This document shows, in pieces, positions 1 through 8,736 of a DNA stretch of 64,000 nucleotides. The notes below the pieces were generated by a model. That model was given only the letters and a program-made list of their open reading frames with translations, ran no database searches and was not told where the DNA came from. The stretch comes from Spirillospora albida (lineage in GTDB: Bacteria; Actinomycetota; Actinomycetes; Streptosporangiales; Streptosporangiaceae). The stretch lies in the NCBI RefSeq assembly GCF_000718255.1, contig NZ_JOFJ01000014.1, positions 186,001 through 250,000 on the forward strand, read 5' to 3'. The translations under genes and the position numbers were made by a program. How positions within the stretch are numbered: the first letter of the stretch is position 1; each line of letters starts with the position of its first letter.

Positions 1-434
1 TCACCGGCGGGGACCGGCACTGGGCCGAGGACGTCGTCCAGGAGACGATGATCCGCGCTTGGCGGAGCGCGGGGCAGTTGGACGAGAACGCGGCCTCGCT
101 CCTGCCGTGGCTCGCGACCGTCGCCCGCCGCATCGTCATCGACGACCAGCGGCGCAAGAACGCCAGGCCCCAGGAGGCGGGCGAGGGCCCGCTGGAGAAC
201 CTGCGGGTCGCCGACGGGATGGAGGACCTCCTGCGCTCGGTCGTCGTGTCCGAAGCCCTCCTCGCGCTGTCCCCCGCCCACCGCGAGATCCTGAACGAGA
301 CCTTCTTCCGGGACCGCTCCGTCAACGAGGCCGCCCGCCATCTCGGCATCCCCGTCGGCACGGTCAAGTCCCGGGTCTACTACGCGCTCCGGGCGCTGCG
401 CGTCGCTCTGGAGGAGAGGGGCGTGACCCCGTGA
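1..434 (+). CDS. ECF sigma factor, 5' end outside window (SigL-like)
   Basis: C-terminal part of an RNA polymerase sigma-70 factor of the ECF group; the reading frame is open from base 3 at the left edge, so the start is missing. Visible are the end of region 2 (AEDVVQETMIRAWRS) and a full region 4 helix-turn-helix (LSPAHREILNETFF, then IPVGTVKSRVYYALRALR). The stop codon lies inside GTGA, overlapping the start of the next gene, a zinc-type anti-sigma factor, so the two are translationally coupled. The pairing resembles actinobacterial SigL/RslA or SigK/RskA; which one cannot be settled from the fragment. Confidence 0.93.
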   Translation, partial: TGGDRHWAEDVVQETMIRAWRSAGQLDENAASLLPWLATVARRIVIDDQRRKNARPQEAGEGPLENLRVADGMEDLLRSVVVSEALLALSPAHREILNETFFRDRSVNEAARHLGIPVGTVKSRVYYALRALRVALEERGVTP

Positions 435-1183
435 ACGCCCTGCACACCGACGTCGGCGCGTACGCGCTCGGGCTGCTGGAGGACGCCGACCGGCGCGCGT
501 TCGAGGCCCACCTGCCGGCCTGCTTCACCTGCCACGAGGAGCTGACCGTCCTGCGCGGCGTCGCCCGCACCCTGGACGGCATGGGCCCGATCGCCGAGCC
601 GGCCGGCGCCGCGCCCGTCCCGCCCGAGCCCGCCGTGGTGACCGACCTGCTGCGGCACCGCTCCCGCCGGGAGCGCCGCGGCCGGACGGTCCGCGCGCTG
701 GCCGGCGCCGCCGCCGGCCTGGTCCTGCTCGCCGGCGCCGCCGGGACCGGGTTCACGCTCGGCGACGACCCCGACCCGGCCGCCGCGCCTCCGCCGGCCA
801 CCGCCTCGCCTGGGAGAACGGCCCCCGCGGCGGACGGCGGCGTGGAGGCGCTGCTGGCGGGCGGCGACAAGGTGTCCGCCGAGGACCCCGCGACCGGCGT
901 GTCCGGGACGGTCGCCATGGAGGGCAAGCTGTGGGGCAGCAAGGTCGCGCTGCGCCTCAGCCGGGTCAAGGGCCCCCTCCGGTGCGAGCTGGTCGCGGTG
1001 GACCGGGCCGGGAACGCGCACACCGTCGCGGGCTGGACCGTCCCCCCGAAGGGCTACGGCCGGCCGGGCTCCCCCGCCCCCCTGACCATGATGGGCGGCA
1101 CGGCACTGCTCCCCGAGGAGATCGAGAGGTTCGAGATCAGGACGATCGGCGGGCACGACACCCTGCTGACCATCCCCGCCTGA
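431..1183 (+). CDS. zinc-type transmembrane anti-sigma factor
   Basis: A 250-residue anti-sigma factor expected to hold the upstream ECF sigma factor at the membrane. The N-terminus carries the ZAS signature HLPACFTC (His27, Cys31, Cys34, plus His5). A single membrane helix follows near residues 75-100 (LAGAAAGLVLLAGAAGTGF), then a Pro/Ala-rich linker and an extracytoplasmic domain. The GTG start at 431 overlaps the sigma-gene stop; a longer frame upstream is a shadow. The family releases sigma after redox or proteolytic signals; which applies here is not visible. Confidence 0.92.
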   Translation: MNALHTDVGAYALGLLEDADRRAFEAHLPACFTCHEELTVLRGVARTLDGMGPIAEPAGAAPVPPEPAVVTDLLRHRSRRERRGRTVRALAGAAAGLVLLAGAAGTGFTLGDDPDPAAAPPPATASPGRTAPAADGGVEALLAGGDKVSAEDPATGVSGTVAMEGKLWGSKVALRLSRVKGPLRCELVAVDRAGNAHTVAGWTVPPKGYGRPGSPAPLTMMGGTALLPEEIERFEIRTIGGHDTLLTIPA

Positions 1184-1199
1184 CGGATACGCTCTGCGG

Positions 1200-1886
1200 G
1201 TGAGTTCTTCGCTGGTGCTCCCCGGGCTTCGTGACGTGTACGCCGCATTCGTCCGGGAGGCCGAGGCCCTTCCCGGGTTGCCGGGGGCGCTGGAGGGCGA
1301 GGTGTGGGCGTCCGCCCGCCTGGGCGCCCTGGAGGCGGCCGCCCCGCACGCCGAGGGACGGCGCGCCGCGCTCGGCGACCTCATCACCACGCTGCGGGAC
1401 GCCGGGACGCCCGGCGCGCGGGCGTTCCTGCGCGCGATGGCCGCGATCGGGCCCGCCGAGGCGCGGCGCGCGGCCGGGAAGGCCGCCGACACCCTCACCG
1501 GCGCCGCGCCGGCCCCCTGGGAGGAATCGCTCGGACGCGTCGTCCCCGGCCAGGTCTGGCTGATCCAGGAGGGCCCCCTCGACGGCGACCGCCTCTTCTG
1601 CGAGTTCCGCTACGCGGGCGCCGGGACGTCCGGGATGCACGCCCTCGCCGTCCGCCTCGGCTACGGCGACACGCTGAGCGAGGCCGTCGTCGTCGGGGAC
1701 GTCCCGGCGCTGATGGCGGCGGCCCGGCAGGCGATGCAGGCCGAGCTGTGCGTCGTCCAGCCCTACGACGCCGCCGCCGTCGGCGCCCGGCTCCGCGCCG
1801 CGCTGGGCGGCACGGAGCCGGTACCCGAGGACTGCCACCCGGTGCTGCCGCTCGCCCGGCACCGGGCCGCGCTGCTGCCCGGCTAG
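1200..1886 (+). CDS. conserved hypothetical protein, 228 aa
   Basis: A soluble, Ala/Leu-rich protein starting at GTG 1200, 16 bases after the anti-sigma gene and in the same direction, so possibly co-transcribed. It has no signal peptide or membrane helix. The second half is more globular (VWLIQEGPLDGDRLFCEF, then HALAVRLGYGD). I do not recognise the family. The TAG stop shares the palindrome CTAG with the stop of the convergent permease gene, so the two genes overlap by 4 bases. Confidence 0.75.
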   Translation: MSSSLVLPGLRDVYAAFVREAEALPGLPGALEGEVWASARLGALEAAAPHAEGRRAALGDLITTLRDAGTPGARAFLRAMAAIGPAEARRAAGKAADTLTGAAPAPWEESLGRVVPGQVWLIQEGPLDGDRLFCEFRYAGAGTSGMHALAVRLGYGDTLSEAVVVGDVPALMAAARQAMQAELCVVQPYDAAAVGARLRAALGGTEPVPEDCHPVLPLARHRAALLPG

Positions 1887-2701
1887 CGGCCCCGGTCGCG
1901 GTAGCGGCGCACCGACAGCGGCAGGAACACCGCCGTGATCGCCAGCGGCCACGCGAGGGCCATGAGGAGGCCGTGCCCGGCCGCCCACGACGTCCCGGTG
2001 ACGGTGGGGTCGCCGAACAGGTCGCGGCAGGCCGTGACCGTCGCCGACATGGGGTTCCACTCCGCGACCGCGCCGAGCCAGCCCGGCATCGTCCCCGGCG
2101 CGACGAGCGCGCTCGACAGGAACACCACCGGCCACACCAGGATCTGGACGGCGACCAGCGACTCCGGCCCCTTCGCGAGCAGCGCCAGGTAGATCCCGGG
2201 CCAGACCAGCGCGAACCGCAGGAGCAGCAGCAGCCCGAACGCCGCGAGCGCGGCCGGGACGCCGTCGTGCCAGCGCCACCCCATCGCCAGCCCGCAGACC
2301 ACCATGACCGCGAGCCCGGCGACCGAGTACAGCAGGTCGGCGGCGGCACGGCCCACCACCACGGCGGACGGCGCCATCGGCATCGACCGGAACCGGTCGG
2401 TCACCCCCTTCGCCGCGTCCCCGGCGACGGCCGCGAACGTGGCCTCGATCCCGAACACCATGGTCATCGCGAACATGCCGGGCATGATGAACTCGCGGTA
2501 GTCCCCGCCGCCCGGCACGTCCATCTGGCCGCCGAACAGGTAGCCCATCATCACGACCACCATGACGGGGAACAGCAGCCCGGCGACCATCTCGCCGGGC
2601 CTGCGCGCCCAGTGCGCGAGCGCGCGCCGGGTCAGCGTCCACCCGTCGATGACGGTCCACCGGACGCCCGTCGCGCCCCCTCCCGCGGGTGCGGAGATCA
2701 T
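1883..2701 (-). CDS. ABC-2 type exporter permease (DrrB-like)
   Basis: Membrane subunit of a drug-export ABC transporter, 272 residues with about six hydrophobic segments in ABC-2 arrangement (PGEMVAGLLFPVMVVVMMGY, YREFIMPGMFAMTMVFGIEA, WPVVFLSSALVAPGTMPGWL). The motif around GTMPGWL and EWNPMSATV is typical of DrrB/NodJ-like permeases. The ATG at 2701 overlaps the stop of the upstream ATPase gene (ATGA). With the ATPase and the divergent TetR gene it forms a self-regulated export module; the substrate is unknown. Confidence 0.92.
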   Translation of the reverse strand: MISAPAGGGATGVRWTVIDGWTLTRRALAHWARRPGEMVAGLLFPVMVVVMMGYLFGGQMDVPGGGDYREFIMPGMFAMTMVFGIEATFAAVAGDAAKGVTDRFRSMPMAPSAVVVGRAAADLLYSVAGLAVMVVCGLAMGWRWHDGVPAALAAFGLLLLLRFALVWPGIYLALLAKGPESLVAVQILVWPVVFLSSALVAPGTMPGWLGAVAEWNPMSATVTACRDLFGDPTVTGTSWAAGHGLLMALAWPLAITAVFLPLSVRRYRDRGR

Positions 2702-3660
2702 GCGGGCACCTCCTCGCTCTCCGTGAGGTGCAGGAACACCTCGTCCAGCGTCGGCCTGCGCAGGGCGATGTCGGCGACCGGCACGCCCGCGGCGTCCAGC
2801 GCCCGGACGGTCTCGGTCAGCGACGCCGCCCGGTCGGAGACGGGGGCGCCGACCCGCAGCGCCTCCTCGTCCACGTCGGGTTCGGCTCCGGTGACCCGCC
2901 GCACCACGGCGGCGGCCCCGGCGACCGCCTCCGGGTCCGCGACGACCACGTCGACGCGGTCGCCGCCGATCCTCGCCTTGAGCCGCTCCGGCGAGCCCTC
3001 CGCGATGACCCGCCCCCGGTCGATCACCGAGATCCCGTCGGCGAGCCGGTCCGCCTCCTCCAGGTACTGGGTGGTCAGGAGGACGGTCGTGCCGCCGTCC
3101 ACCAGGTCGCGGACCGCCTCCCACACCTCGGTCCGGCCGCGCGGGTCGAGGCCGGTGGTCGGCTCGTCCAGGAACAGGACGGGCGGCGCGAGGATCAGGC
3201 CGGCGGCGAGGTCCAGCCGGCGGCGCATGCCCCCCGAGTACTCGCCGGCGGTCCTGTCCGCCGCCTCCGTGAGCCGGAACCGCTCCAGCAGCTCGTCGGC
3301 CCGCTTCTTCGCCGCGCGCATGCCGAGGTGGTAGAGCCGCCCGAACATGACGAGGTTCTGCCGTCCGCTCAGGACCTCGTCCACGGCGGCGTGCTGCCCG
3401 ACGAGCCCGATGCGCGCCCGCACCCGGACCGGATCCCGGACGACGTCGTGCCCGGCGACGGTGGCGGTGCCGCCGTCCGGCCGGGTCAGCGTGGTCAGCA
3501 CGCGGACGGCGGTCGTCTTGCCCGCGCCGTTCGGCCCCAGCAGACCGTGCACGCTGCCGGCGGGCACCTCCAGATCGAGGCCGGCGAGGGCCTCGGTGTC
3601 TCCGTATCGCTTGCGCAGCCCCTCGGCCGCGACCGCGGTCACCCCAACTCTGTACGCCAT
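2698..3660 (-). CDS. ABC exporter ATPase (DrrA-like)
   Basis: A 320-residue nucleotide-binding subunit pairing with the downstream permease. Walker A is GPNGAGKTT near residue 40, the signature is YSGGMRRRLDLA, Walker B is VLFLDEPTTGLD, and the switch region reads LLTTQYLEEAD, with Gln where His is usual, as is common in DrrA-type ATPases. The C-terminal about 90 residues form the extra regulatory domain of daunorubicin-resistance ATPases. The ATG at 3660 lies beside the TetR operator, so repression by the divergent regulator is likely. Confidence 0.94.
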   Translation of the reverse strand: MAYRVGVTAVAAEGLRKRYGDTEALAGLDLEVPAGSVHGLLGPNGAGKTTAVRVLTTLTRPDGGTATVAGHDVVRDPVRVRARIGLVGQHAAVDEVLSGRQNLVMFGRLYHLGMRAAKKRADELLERFRLTEAADRTAGEYSGGMRRRLDLAAGLILAPPVLFLDEPTTGLDPRGRTEVWEAVRDLVDGGTTVLLTTQYLEEADRLADGISVIDRGRVIAEGSPERLKARIGGDRVDVVVADPEAVAGAAAVVRRVTGAEPDVDEEALRVGAPVSDRAASLTETVRALDAAGVPVADIALRRPTLDEVFLHLTESEEVPA

Positions 3661-3686
3661 ACGGTGTAATATATCCGTACGGAGTA
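3660..3686. promoter_or_regulatory. two-copy TetR operator between exporter and regulator
   Basis: Two copies of TACGGNGTA, at 3660-3668 (TACGGTGTA) and 3678-3686 (TACGGAGTA), start 18 bases apart. Each is an imperfect TAC-N3-GTA palindrome, and the AT-rich stretch TAATATAT lies between them. The site lies in the 54-base gap between the divergent ATPase and TetR starts, the expected place for a TetR dimer pair to repress both promoters. Confidence 0.7.
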
Positions 3687-3714
3687 CGGAGTTCAACCCT
3701 GCGAGGATGGCGGC

Positions 3715-4470
3715 GTGCCGGAGTACAGCGGAGCGGGCGATCCGAAACACACCCTGGAGCTGCTGTGGGGCGTGCGGGAGCGGCCCCGCCGCGGCCCGAG
3801 GCCCAAGCTCACCGTCGAGCGCCTCGTCACGGCCGCGATCGCCGCCGCGGACGCCGACGGCCTGAACGCCCTGTCCATGCGCCGCATCGCCGACGACCTG
3901 GGCGTCTCCCCCATGTCGATCTACACCTACGTCCCGGGCAAGGCCGAGCTGATCGACGTCATGGTCGACCGCGTCCTCGGGGAGCTCACCCCGGCCGACG
4001 GCGTCCCCGGCGGCTGGCGTGCCCGCCTCGAGCACATCGCCCGCGACAACTGGGCGCTCTTCCACCGCCACCCCTGGCTGCTGCACGTGGCGATCGTCCG
4101 CCCCCCGATGGGGCCGAACGTCCTCGCCAAGTACGAGTTCGAGCTCCGCGCCGTCGACGGCATCGGCCTCACCGACCTGGAGATGGACGCCGTCGTCGCG
4201 CTCGTCATCGGCTTCGCCGAGAGCTCCGCCCGCGTCTCCGTCAACGCCGCCGAGGCCGAGCGCCGCAGCGGAATCAGCGACGAGGCGTGGTGGGCGGCGA
4301 CCGCGCCCGTCCTGGAGAAGCTCATCGACGGCGCGGCCTACCCGCTCGGCGAGCGCGTCGGCACCGCCGCCGGCCAGGAGTACAACGCCGCCGTGGCCCC
4401 CGCCCGCGCGTTCGAGTTCGGCCTCGGCCGCATCCTGGACGGCATCGAGGTCCTGATCGCGTCCCGCTGA
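3715..4470 (+). CDS. TetR-family repressor with TetR_C_1-type domain
   Basis: A 251-residue regulator. The N-terminal helix-turn-helix reads LSMRRIADDLGVSPMSIYTY (about residues 54-73), and the C-terminal ligand domain is of the tetracycline-repressor C type (HRHPWLLHVAIVRPPMGPN). It is transcribed divergently from the DrrAB-like exporter with a repeated operator in the gap, so it most likely represses the exporter and itself until a toxic substrate binds. The start is GTG 3715, preceded by GCGAGGA at suitable spacing. Confidence 0.93.
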   Translation: MPEYSGAGDPKHTLELLWGVRERPRRGPRPKLTVERLVTAAIAAADADGLNALSMRRIADDLGVSPMSIYTYVPGKAELIDVMVDRVLGELTPADGVPGGWRARLEHIARDNWALFHRHPWLLHVAIVRPPMGPNVLAKYEFELRAVDGIGLTDLEMDAVVALVIGFAESSARVSVNAAEAERRSGISDEAWWAATAPVLEKLIDGAAYPLGERVGTAAGQEYNAAVAPARAFEFGLGRILDGIEVLIASR

Positions 4471-4536
4471 GCCGGCGCCGGCGTTCCGCCGGGGTCGGTG
4501 CGGCTTCCGTCGGGTCGGTGCCGATGTCCCGCCGGG

Positions 4537-7149
4537 TCAGCGCCGCGGCTTGGCCCGCCGGGTCGCCACCGCCTGCCCGGGGTCCTCCGGCCAGGGGTGC
4601 CGCGGGTACCGCCCCCGCAGCTCGGCCCGCACGGCCTTGTAGCCCTCCCGCCAGAAGGACGCGAGATCCGCGGTCACCGCCGCCGGCCGCCCCGCCGGGG
4701 ACAGCAGGTGCACCACCGGCGCCACCCGCCCGCCCGCGAGCCGCGGCGCCGCGTCCCACCCGAACAGCTCCTGCAGCTTCACCGCGAGCACCGGCCGCTC
4801 CCCCGAGTAGTCCACCCGCACCCGCGACCCGGACGGCACCTCCAGCCGTTCTGGCGCCAGCTCGTCCAGCCGCGCCGCGAGCTCCCACGGCAGCGCCGCC
4901 CGCAGCGCCCCGGCCACGTCCACGCGCCGCAGATCACTCCGCCGCCGGACGGACCCCAGCCAGCCGGGAACCCGCTCCAGCAGTGCCGCGTCGTCCATGG
5001 CGGGCCAGGGGTCCCCCAGCGCTCCGTGCAGGAACGCCAGCCGCTCCCGCAGCGCGACGGCCGCCGGCGTCCACTCCAGGAGCCCGAGCCCCTCGGCGCG
5101 CAGCCCGTCCAGCACGGCCGCCCGCACGAGCTCCGGATCGGGCTCCCGCAGGGCCCGCGCGTCCAGCTCGATCGCCCCGAGCCGCTCGACCCGCCGCGCC
5201 ACGACGTCCCCGTCCCGCCAGGCGACCTCCTCGGCGGTCTCCAGCAACGGCGCCGCCGCGTACCGCGCGGCCTCCTCGCCTATCACCACGGCCTGCCGCA
5301 CCCGCGCGGAAGCGGCCCCCGCCGGCCGGTCCGCCGCCGCGATCGCCAGCCACTCCGCCCGAGCCGCCGCCAGCGCGGATCCCCGCAGGAACTCCGCCCC
5401 CGTCCCGGACGCCATCAGGTACCCGCCCCCGGGCCGTCTCCGGGCCACCCGCTCGGGGAAGGCCAGCGCCACCACGGTCCCGACCACCTGGTCATCACCC
5501 GCTCCACCGTGCGTGGAACGCTCGGCCGCGGCGTCCGGCACGACCTCCCGGCCGGGAGCGCCGCCGTGAGGGGAACGGCCGGAGGCGGCGGGATCACTCG
5601 GGTCGGCCGCGCGGGTGCGCCGGGCGGAGTCCTCGCCGCGGGTGGCCTTGAGGGCCGTGAGGAGGCGGGTGGTCTCGTCGCGCCAGCGTCTCGCATGAGG
5701 GGCCGCCGAGTCCCGCCCGCGAAGGGCGCGCCAGGTCGCCGTCAGATCGTCACCCGCGTTGGGGGGCGGGGGTTCGCTCAGGAGGGCCACGACCTCGGCG
5801 GCGGTGCGGGCGCCCACCTCCCCGGCGCCGTCCAGGAGGGCTCTGGCCAGGCGGGGGTGGACGCCCATGCGGGCCAGCAGGCGGCCCCGATCGGTGACCC
5901 TGCCGTCCTGGACGGCGCCCAGCGCGCGGAGTGTGGCGTGCGCGGCGTCCATGGCCGCCGGCGGGGGCGGGTCGGGCAGGGCGAGACCGGACGCGTCGGG
6001 GTCGCCCCAGCAGGCGGCCTGGAGGGCGAAGGCGGTGAGGTCGGCCAGTTCGATCTCGGGGCGGGGACGGGCGGGGAGGCGGTCGTGCTCCGCCCGCGTC
6101 CAGCAGCGGTAGACGGTGCCGGGGGCCTCCCGTCCGGCGCGTCCGGCGCGCTGCTCGGCGGTGGCGCGGGACGCGCGGACGGTGGTGAGCGCGCCGAGGC
6201 CGCGGGCGTGGTCGGTGCGCGGCTCGCGGGCGAGGCCGGAGTCGACGACGGCGCGGACGCCGGGAACGGTCAGGCTCGACTCGGCGACGGACGTCGCGAG
6301 CACCACGCGGCGGCGGACGCCCGGCGCGAGGACGGCGTCCTGGACCTTCGGAGGCGCCTGGCCGTGGATCTGGAGGACATCGGCCGGGACGTCGGCGAGC
6401 AGCCCCGCCACGCGGGCCAGTTCTCCGGCGCCCGGGAGGAAACAAAGTATGTCGCCGCCGGTCTCGGCCAGGGCGCGGCGGACGGTCACGGCCACGTGGG
6501 CGAGGACGGCGGGGTCGACGCGCATGCCGTGCGGGGGCGGGAGCGGGCGGTCCGGCGGCGCCCAGACGGTCTCGACGGGGTGGAGGGCGGCCTCGGTCTC
6601 GACCACCGGGCCGTCGAGGAGGCGCGCCCAGGGGCCGGTGTCGGCGGTCGCGGACGCCGCGACGAGGCGGAGGTCGGGGCGCAGCGCGGCGCGGACGTCG
6701 AGGAGGAAGGCGAGGGCGGTGTCGGCGTCCAGATGCCGTTCGTGGCATTCGTCCAGGATGACCGTGCCGACGCCGGCGAGCTCCGGGTCGTGCTGGAGGC
6801 GCTGGAGGACGACGCCCGTGGTCACGACGTCGATGGCCGTCCCGGGCCGGTGCTCGCCGCGGACGGTGACGCCGACGCGGTCGCCGACCCGTTCGCCGAG
6901 CAGCCAGGCCATCCGGCGGGCGGCGGCGCGGGCGGCGAGTCGGCGCGGCTCCAGGACGATGACCCTGCCGGGGTGCGGCGGCCCGGCGGGAAGGGCGAGG
7001 CCCGCGAGGGCGAGGGGGACGAGGGTCGTCTTGCCGGTGCCGGGCGGGGCGGCGAGGACGGCGGCGCCGTGCGCGGCGAGGGCCGCGCGCAGCGGGGGGA
7101 CGGCGGTGCGGACGGGCAGCCGGGCCGCGGCGCCGAGACGCGGGTGCAT
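4537..7149 (-). CDS. hrpB: ATP-dependent helicase HrpB
   Basis: An 870-residue DEAH-type helicase. Motif I is APPGTGKTTLVPLAL, motif II is DECHER, motif III is SATAD, and motif VI is EQRAGRAGREAPGTVYRCW. The HrpB C-terminal region follows, containing YLMASGTGAEF and ending with the family-typical RYPRHPWPEDP. Length matches the family (about 820-870). The start ATG 7149 was chosen because the protein aligns from there; 42 further upstream codons run through the intergenic hairpin. It is monocistronic. Its physiological role in actinomycetes is not established. Confidence 0.94.
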   Translation of the reverse strand: MHPRLGAAARLPVRTAVPPLRAALAAHGAAVLAAPPGTGKTTLVPLALAGLALPAGPPHPGRVIVLEPRRLAARAAARRMAWLLGERVGDRVGVTVRGEHRPGTAIDVVTTGVVLQRLQHDPELAGVGTVILDECHERHLDADTALAFLLDVRAALRPDLRLVAASATADTGPWARLLDGPVVETEAALHPVETVWAPPDRPLPPPHGMRVDPAVLAHVAVTVRRALAETGGDILCFLPGAGELARVAGLLADVPADVLQIHGQAPPKVQDAVLAPGVRRRVVLATSVAESSLTVPGVRAVVDSGLAREPRTDHARGLGALTTVRASRATAEQRAGRAGREAPGTVYRCWTRAEHDRLPARPRPEIELADLTAFALQAACWGDPDASGLALPDPPPPAAMDAAHATLRALGAVQDGRVTDRGRLLARMGVHPRLARALLDGAGEVGARTAAEVVALLSEPPPPNAGDDLTATWRALRGRDSAAPHARRWRDETTRLLTALKATRGEDSARRTRAADPSDPAASGRSPHGGAPGREVVPDAAAERSTHGGAGDDQVVGTVVALAFPERVARRRPGGGYLMASGTGAEFLRGSALAAARAEWLAIAAADRPAGAASARVRQAVVIGEEAARYAAAPLLETAEEVAWRDGDVVARRVERLGAIELDARALREPDPELVRAAVLDGLRAEGLGLLEWTPAAVALRERLAFLHGALGDPWPAMDDAALLERVPGWLGSVRRRSDLRRVDVAGALRAALPWELAARLDELAPERLEVPSGSRVRVDYSGERPVLAVKLQELFGWDAAPRLAGGRVAPVVHLLSPAGRPAAVTADLASFWREGYKAVRAELRGRYPRHPWPEDPGQAVATRRAKPRR

Positions 7150-7244
7150 CGGTCCAGTGTGGCGGAACGGGCCGGCGCCGGCGCCGGCGGACGTGCCGCT
7201 GGGTGAGCGCCCACATCCCGAACGCGACAAAAACGATAAGGACC

Positions 7245-7281
7245 CTGAATATGTCGATGTAAGTTGCATCGACATATTCAG
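7245..7281. repeat. perfect 15-bp inverted repeat in divergent intergenic region
   Basis: CTGAATATGTCGATG (7245-7259) and its exact reverse complement (7267-7281) flank a 7-base spacer, TAAGTTG. It is conspicuously AT-rich against its surroundings and sits between hrpB (minus, start 7149) and the NERD gene (plus, start 7475). It could be an operator for a dimeric regulator or an RNA hairpin. The rest of 7150-7474 shows only a short palindrome GAACGTTC (7293-7300), GTGTA/TACAC half-sites (7407-7423), and no gene. Confidence 0.75.
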
Positions 7282-7474
7282 TTCTAGCGCGGGAACGTTC
7301 TAAAATCTTCCCCAAAAAGGTCGACCCCGGCCTCACGAAAGGCCAGGTCGGACCGAGGTTCCCCGTCCACGCTCACTTTTCGGTATGACACCCGTCACCG
7401 AGCGATGTGTAGCGAGAATACACCCGGCGTCCCCATAATGGGATGTGTCGTCGCAGGTGCGCGGGAGGTTCGTC

Positions 7475-8239
7475 ATGATCGGCAGCTCCATCTACCTGAG
7501 GGACAGGGCGGCCTTCACCGGAGGTTCACCGCAGGCCGTATACGAGGAGTTGTGGCAGCAGGGGCGGCAGGCCCGACTGCGGACGCGAGCCATTATCTCG
7601 CTCTCCGCCATGGTCCTGTGCGGATTGCTGGTCAACGCGGTATTCGGCCTAGCCGTCGCCGCCCTGGTCGCCCTCGCGGACATCATCGTCCATTGGCGCG
7701 TTTATCGCTCTTCGCGCGTGTGGCGGCACGGGCTGCGCGGCGAGGAGCAGATGGCCCGGCTGCTGAAGTACACCCTGGAGCGGCGGGGGCACCGCGTCCT
7801 GCACGCCCGGACGGTGCCCGGCCACGGCTCCGCCGACCAGCTGGTGTTCGGCCGGGGCGGGATCTGGCTCGTCCACAACGAGGCGTGGGACCCGGAGGCC
7901 GAGATCGCCCACCACGGCGGCCGGCTGTTCGTCAACGGCCGCACGCAGTCGAAGCTCGTCAAGGAGCTGACGGAACGCGCCGCCGAGGCCGCGCGCCTCA
8001 TCTCCGACGCGTCCGGGACCATCGTGAAGGTGACGCCGGTGCTCGCGGTCCACTGCGGCGACCTCGCCCGGACGCCCTTCACCGCCGACGGCATCACGTT
8101 CGCGCCGCCGTTCAAGCTGGTCCGCTGGATGAGCCGCAACCCGAACGGGGACTTCTCCGCCGAGGACGTGGAGCGGCTCGCCCGCGCCGCCGTGCACGCG
8201 CTGCCGATCGGCGGCCGCACCATGACGCAGGCGGCATGA
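7475..8239 (+). CDS. NERD-domain membrane protein
   Basis: A 254-residue protein with a short cytoplasmic head, two adjacent membrane helices (residues about 42-80: IISLSAMVLCGLLVNAVFGL, then AVAALVALADIIVHW), and a C-terminal nuclease-related domain. The NERD features are GLRGEEQMARLL, HARTVPGHGSADQLVFGRGG and WLVHNE. NERD domains relate to restriction-endonuclease folds, but the function of such membrane-anchored forms is unknown. ATG 7475 is preferred over GTG 7445 because GGGAGG lies 7 bases upstream. Confidence 0.8.
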   Translation: MIGSSIYLRDRAAFTGGSPQAVYEELWQQGRQARLRTRAIISLSAMVLCGLLVNAVFGLAVAALVALADIIVHWRVYRSSRVWRHGLRGEEQMARLLKYTLERRGHRVLHARTVPGHGSADQLVFGRGGIWLVHNEAWDPEAEIAHHGGRLFVNGRTQSKLVKELTERAAEAARLISDASGTIVKVTPVLAVHCGDLARTPFTADGITFAPPFKLVRWMSRNPNGDFSAEDVERLARAAVHALPIGGRTMTQAA

Positions 8240-8277
8240 CCTCCGCCCTGTGGTTCCAGCACCTGTGGCCGGAGGGC

Positions 8278-8736
8278 TCACCCGCCGCCCGCAGGGCGCC
8301 CACCGCCCGTACCGGGCCCACGCGCGCGGGCGGTGCGGCGCAGCCACAGCAGGCCCACGGCCGGCAGGACCAGCGGGACGAAGCCGTACCCCCGCCCGTA
8401 GGCCGACCAGACGGTCTCGTCCGGGAACGCCGCGGCGTCGACCAGGCTCAGCGAGCCGACGACCAGCACGCCCGCGAGTTCCACCGCGCACGCGGCGACG
8501 GCGACCCGCAGCGACGTCCTGCCGCCGCGCGCCAGCGCGACCGTCGCCACGACGTAGACGGCCGCGGCGAGCGCCGACAGCGCGTACGCGACCGGGGCGT
8601 CGCCGAACCGGGTGGCGATCTGCACGCCCGCGCGCGCGCCGGCCGCCAGCGCGAAGACCGCGTAGACGGCGACGAGCAGCCGGCCGGGTCCGCCGCCCGT
8701 GGCCGCCGGGGCCCCGGCCCCGATCCGGTCAGCCAA
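8278..8736 (-). CDS. small integral membrane protein
   Basis: A 152-residue protein with four predicted membrane helices (LLVAVYAVFALAAGARAGVQ, ALSALAAAVYVVATVALARG, VAVAACAVELAGVLVVGSLS, YGFVPLVLPAVGLLWL) and basic, Gly-rich ends. It follows and overlaps by 8 bases another small membrane-protein gene, so the two probably form a bicistronic unit. The TTG start at 8736 gives the observed overlap. I recognise no named family; the shape is common among uncharacterised actinobacterial membrane proteins. Confidence 0.72.
   Translation of the reverse strand: MADRIGAGAPAATGGGPGRLLVAVYAVFALAAGARAGVQIATRFGDAPVAYALSALAAAVYVVATVALARGGRTSLRVAVAACAVELAGVLVVGSLSLVDAAAFPDETVWSAYGRGYGFVPLVLPAVGLLWLRRTARARGPGTGGGRPAGGG

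Noticed and set aside
59..430. In-frame upstream extension of the anti-sigma gene
   Set aside because: It is Pro/Arg/Gly shadow sequence of the sigma gene; the real product begins at GTG 431, where the ZAS signature follows.
7293..7300. GAACGTTC as a possible LexA (SOS) box
   Set aside because: The actinobacterial LexA site needs GAAC-N4-GTTC; here the halves abut.
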